Positions 62,273 through 64,000 of a DNA stretch of 64,000 nt are shown piece by piece. Source of the DNA: a virus; the IMG/VR virus record IMGVR_UViG_3300031578_000004, positions 62,001 through 126,000 of that record. One strand, given 5' to 3'. A model generated the notes under the pieces. That model made no database searches and was not told where the DNA came from. It saw nothing but the letters and a program-made list of their open reading frames with translations. The translations under genes were made by a program, and so were the position numbers. Positions within the stretch are counted from its first letter, which is position 1. Each line of letters begins with the position of its first letter.

Positions 62273-63575
62273 ATCAAGTATGTTTCAAGATATCTTCCCT
62301 AACTTGTACCCTGAATTAAGAAGTGGAGAGTTAATGGTAAAGACAATAACTCTGGTAAATACACAAGATTGTAATTTAAGATGTACTTATTGTTATGAGC
62401 ATGGAAAAGGAGAGGGGAAAGTAATGCCAATATCAATAGCTAAAAAGACTATTGATATGTTATTTAAGAGTGATATTGAGAATTCTAAATACTTAAATAA
62501 TAAAAATGCAACTGCACTTATTCTTGAGTTTATAGGTGGTGAGCCTTTCCTAGAGATAGATCTCTTAGATGAAATAGTAGAATATTTTAAATATAAAGCA
62601 ATTACTTTAAATCATAGATGGAAGACATATTATATGATAAGTATAAGCACTAATGGAATTTTATATCTGGATTCAAAAGTACAGAGGTTTCTTAAAAAGA
62701 ATGATGGAAGAATTAGTGTTACAATAACTATAGACGGAAATAAAGAGTTACACGATTCTTGTAGAGTATTCCCAAATGGAGAAGGAAGTTATGATATTGT
62801 TGAGAAGGCTTATAAGAAATATTTATCTCAAGATTTGAATGATAGAAAAGCGACTAAATTAACATTGGCTCCTGCTAATGTTAGTTATCTTTTTGAAGCA
62901 ACAAAACATTTATATAATATGGGTTTAACTCATGTTTTTGCTAATTGTGTGTTTGAAGAAGGGTGGACTAAAGAACATGCATTAATATTATATAATGAGA
63001 TGAAAAAACTTGCAGATTATCTTATTGAGGATGAAAAAATAAATAAGTATACATGTACTTTATTTGAACCCACTTTGGGTAAATCTATGTTAGAGACTGA
63101 TAATGAAAATTGGTGTGGAGGAACTGGTAAGATGTTAGCTATTGATTGTGATGGTATAGTATATCCATGTTTAAGATATCTTCCCTTTTCCCTTAAAGAG
63201 GGTTTAGAACCTATTGTAGTAGGAGATGTTAATAATGGAGTAGCCATTCTTCCTGAACATAAAGAAAAAATGGAAGAACTTAATTTAATAACAAGACGTA
63301 GTCAATCTACAGATGAGTGTTTTAATTGTCCCATAGCTTCTGGATGTGCTTGGTGTTCAGCTTATAATTATGAAGTGTTTGGAACTCCTAATAAGAGAGC
63401 GACTTTCATATGTGTGATGCATAAAGCAAGGGTTTTAGCTAATAATTATTTATGGAATAAATTGTTTATAGCTAGAGGGATGAAAACTAGAGAACCTTTG
63501 AATATTCCTAAGGAGTGGGCGTTGGAAATTATATCTGAAGAGGAATATAATATGTTAGAAGATTTATCTAAATAA
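62265..63575 (+). CDS. Radical SAM/SPASM peptide maturase
   Basis: 436 residues; the ATG at 62265 (after GGTGGGGG) is preferred over a longer upstream frame. Radical SAM cluster site CNLRCTYC at about residue 35 (C-x3-C-x2-C), SAM-binding EFIGGEPFLEID, then a TIM-barrel body (SISTNGILYL, VTITIDGNKELHDSCR). C-terminal SPASM: WCGGTGKMLAIDCDGIVYPC, then CFNCPIASGCAWCSAY and FICVMHKA, carrying the Cys ligands for auxiliary clusters. SPASM enzymes install thioether or C-C links in RiPP precursors; the Cys-repeat protein is the obvious substrate. Closest class from memory: maturases of clostridial Cys-rich peptides (CcpM type), unverified. Confidence 0.92.
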   Translation: MNKSSMFQDIFPNLYPELRSGELMVKTITLVNTQDCNLRCTYCYEHGKGEGKVMPISIAKKTIDMLFKSDIENSKYLNNKNATALILEFIGGEPFLEIDLLDEIVEYFKYKAITLNHRWKTYYMISISTNGILYLDSKVQRFLKKNDGRISVTITIDGNKELHDSCRVFPNGEGSYDIVEKAYKKYLSQDLNDRKATKLTLAPANVSYLFEATKHLYNMGLTHVFANCVFEEGWTKEHALILYNEMKKLADYLIEDEKINKYTCTLFEPTLGKSMLETDNENWCGGTGKMLAIDCDGIVYPCLRYLPFSLKEGLEPIVVGDVNNGVAILPEHKEKMEELNLITRRSQSTDECFNCPIASGCAWCSAYNYEVFGTPNKRATFICVMHKARVLANNYLWNKLFIARGMKTREPLNIPKEWALEIISEEEYNMLEDLSK

Positions 63576-63593
63576 GTAGTGAATTAAAATAAA

Positions 63594-63630
63594 AAGAGGT
63601 GGATATCAATGTACTTATCCACCTCTTATA
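63594..63630 (+). terminator. Rho-independent terminator closing the Cys-repeat cassette
   Basis: AAGAGGTGGAT/ATCCACCTCTT stem (63594-63627) followed by ATATAG. Weak U-run, but a long perfect stem. Confidence 0.7.
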
Positions 63631-63651
63631 TAGTAAAGGAGGTTAAAATAT

Positions 63652-64000
63652 ATGGGATTAATTTTAGGGTATAATGCATGTCTATTTACATGTTCTGATA
63701 TTTCCTTACCTTCTAATAATTATTATAGATTAGAATTGCAGAATGCAATATTTGATACTATTAATGGGTTTGAAGATTTATCTAAAGTTTATTCATCAGA
63801 TAAAGATGAATGGAGTTACGATTGCATAATAAATGGAGAATTTAGAGATGATTTAGAAGCGGGGAATATTGATGTCAATGGTCAAGATGTAAAGTATATT
63901 TTATTTCAAAAACGTAAAATAGATGAATTACAATGGAATACTATAGCAAAACTTGATTATGACAAAGCTATTAAATTATATCGGATAATGGATTATTATA
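63652..64000 (+). CDS. Unknown protein, truncated by window end
   Basis: AAAGGAGGTTAAAATAT before the ATG at 63652. Open to the last base: starts MGLILGYNACLFTCSDIS, continues LELQNAIFDTINGFEDLSKV and KYILFQKRKIDELQWNTI. Beta/alpha mix, perhaps another tail-associated or host-interaction gene. Not recognised. Confidence 0.6.
   Translation, partial: MGLILGYNACLFTCSDISLPSNNYYRLELQNAIFDTINGFEDLSKVYSSDKDEWSYDCIINGEFRDDLEAGNIDVNGQDVKYILFQKRKIDELQWNTIAKLDYDKAIKLYRIMDYY

Overview
The window looks like part of a large, very AT-rich mobile element from a Clostridium-like Firmicute: strong AGGAGG ribosome-binding sites, frequent TTG and GTG starts, and mostly A/T third positions. From about 15.7 kb to the right edge it is a siphophage genome of the SPbeta type. 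This rests on the gene set and order, read from sequence without database searches: a YopX homologue, a YonO-type single-chain RNA polymerase, a YonK homologue, terminase, portal, protease-scaffold, decoration protein, capsid, connectors, tail tube, tape measure, tail tip and fibre. Whether it is a chromosomal prophage, a plasmid prophage or a lytic genome cannot be decided here. A possible replication initiator preceded by two palindromic iterons (17.68-18.8 kb) would fit plasmid-like maintenance.

Layout. (1) 1-7 kb: small minus-strand genes (zinc ribbon, AbrB-like, HTH, many unknowns), most followed by their own terminator and separated by long AT-rich gaps with recurring short motifs. (2) 7.0-8.5 kb: non-coding, with inverted repeats, an exact Fur-type box and a tract almost free of G on the plus strand. 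(3) 8.5-14.7 kb: an accessory block with host-like cargo: an OB-fold protein, flagellin with CsrA, lipoproteins, a frameshifted DUF805-zinc-ribbon gene and a DnaJ-domain membrane protein. A second G-free tract bounds it on the right. (4) 15.7-34 kb: early/middle phage genes, including the initiator, MetK, two D12-class adenine methyltransferases (one split at a ten-unit AC repeat), Ntn-hydrolase-like and Cys-peptidase-like proteins, the RNA polymerase, a beta-CASP nuclease, a gene-free 1.1-kb block that looks like a large structured RNA, a phosphoesterase and a ClpP-like protease. (5) 33.4-64 kb: structural genes. Terminase and tail tube are each interrupted by a self-splicing-type intron carrying a homing endonuclease. 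A small regulatory and lipoprotein island with its own promoters (48.5-50.6 kb) sits inside the tail genes.

The most unusual system is at 60.4-63.6 kb, at the end of the tail-fibre operon. It encodes a protein with about 54 cysteines in C-x2-C and C-x3-C spacing, two small helical proteins and a radical SAM/SPASM enzyme, all tightly packed and closed by a terminator. It reads as a RiPP-like maturation cassette built into a phage tail operon, and the phage MetK could supply its S-adenosylmethionine. Other strong leads are the candidate giant RNA at 29.6-30.7 kb, the phase-variable methyltransferase, a CsrA consensus site in the flagellin leader beside csrA, and a 20-base element repeated exactly five times near early genes that might be a phage promoter.

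There are signs of decay or programmed variation: an AC-repeat frameshift, a G-run frameshift, two small genes with single in-frame stops, and two genes whose best starts are AUA. Sequencing error has to be excluded for each.
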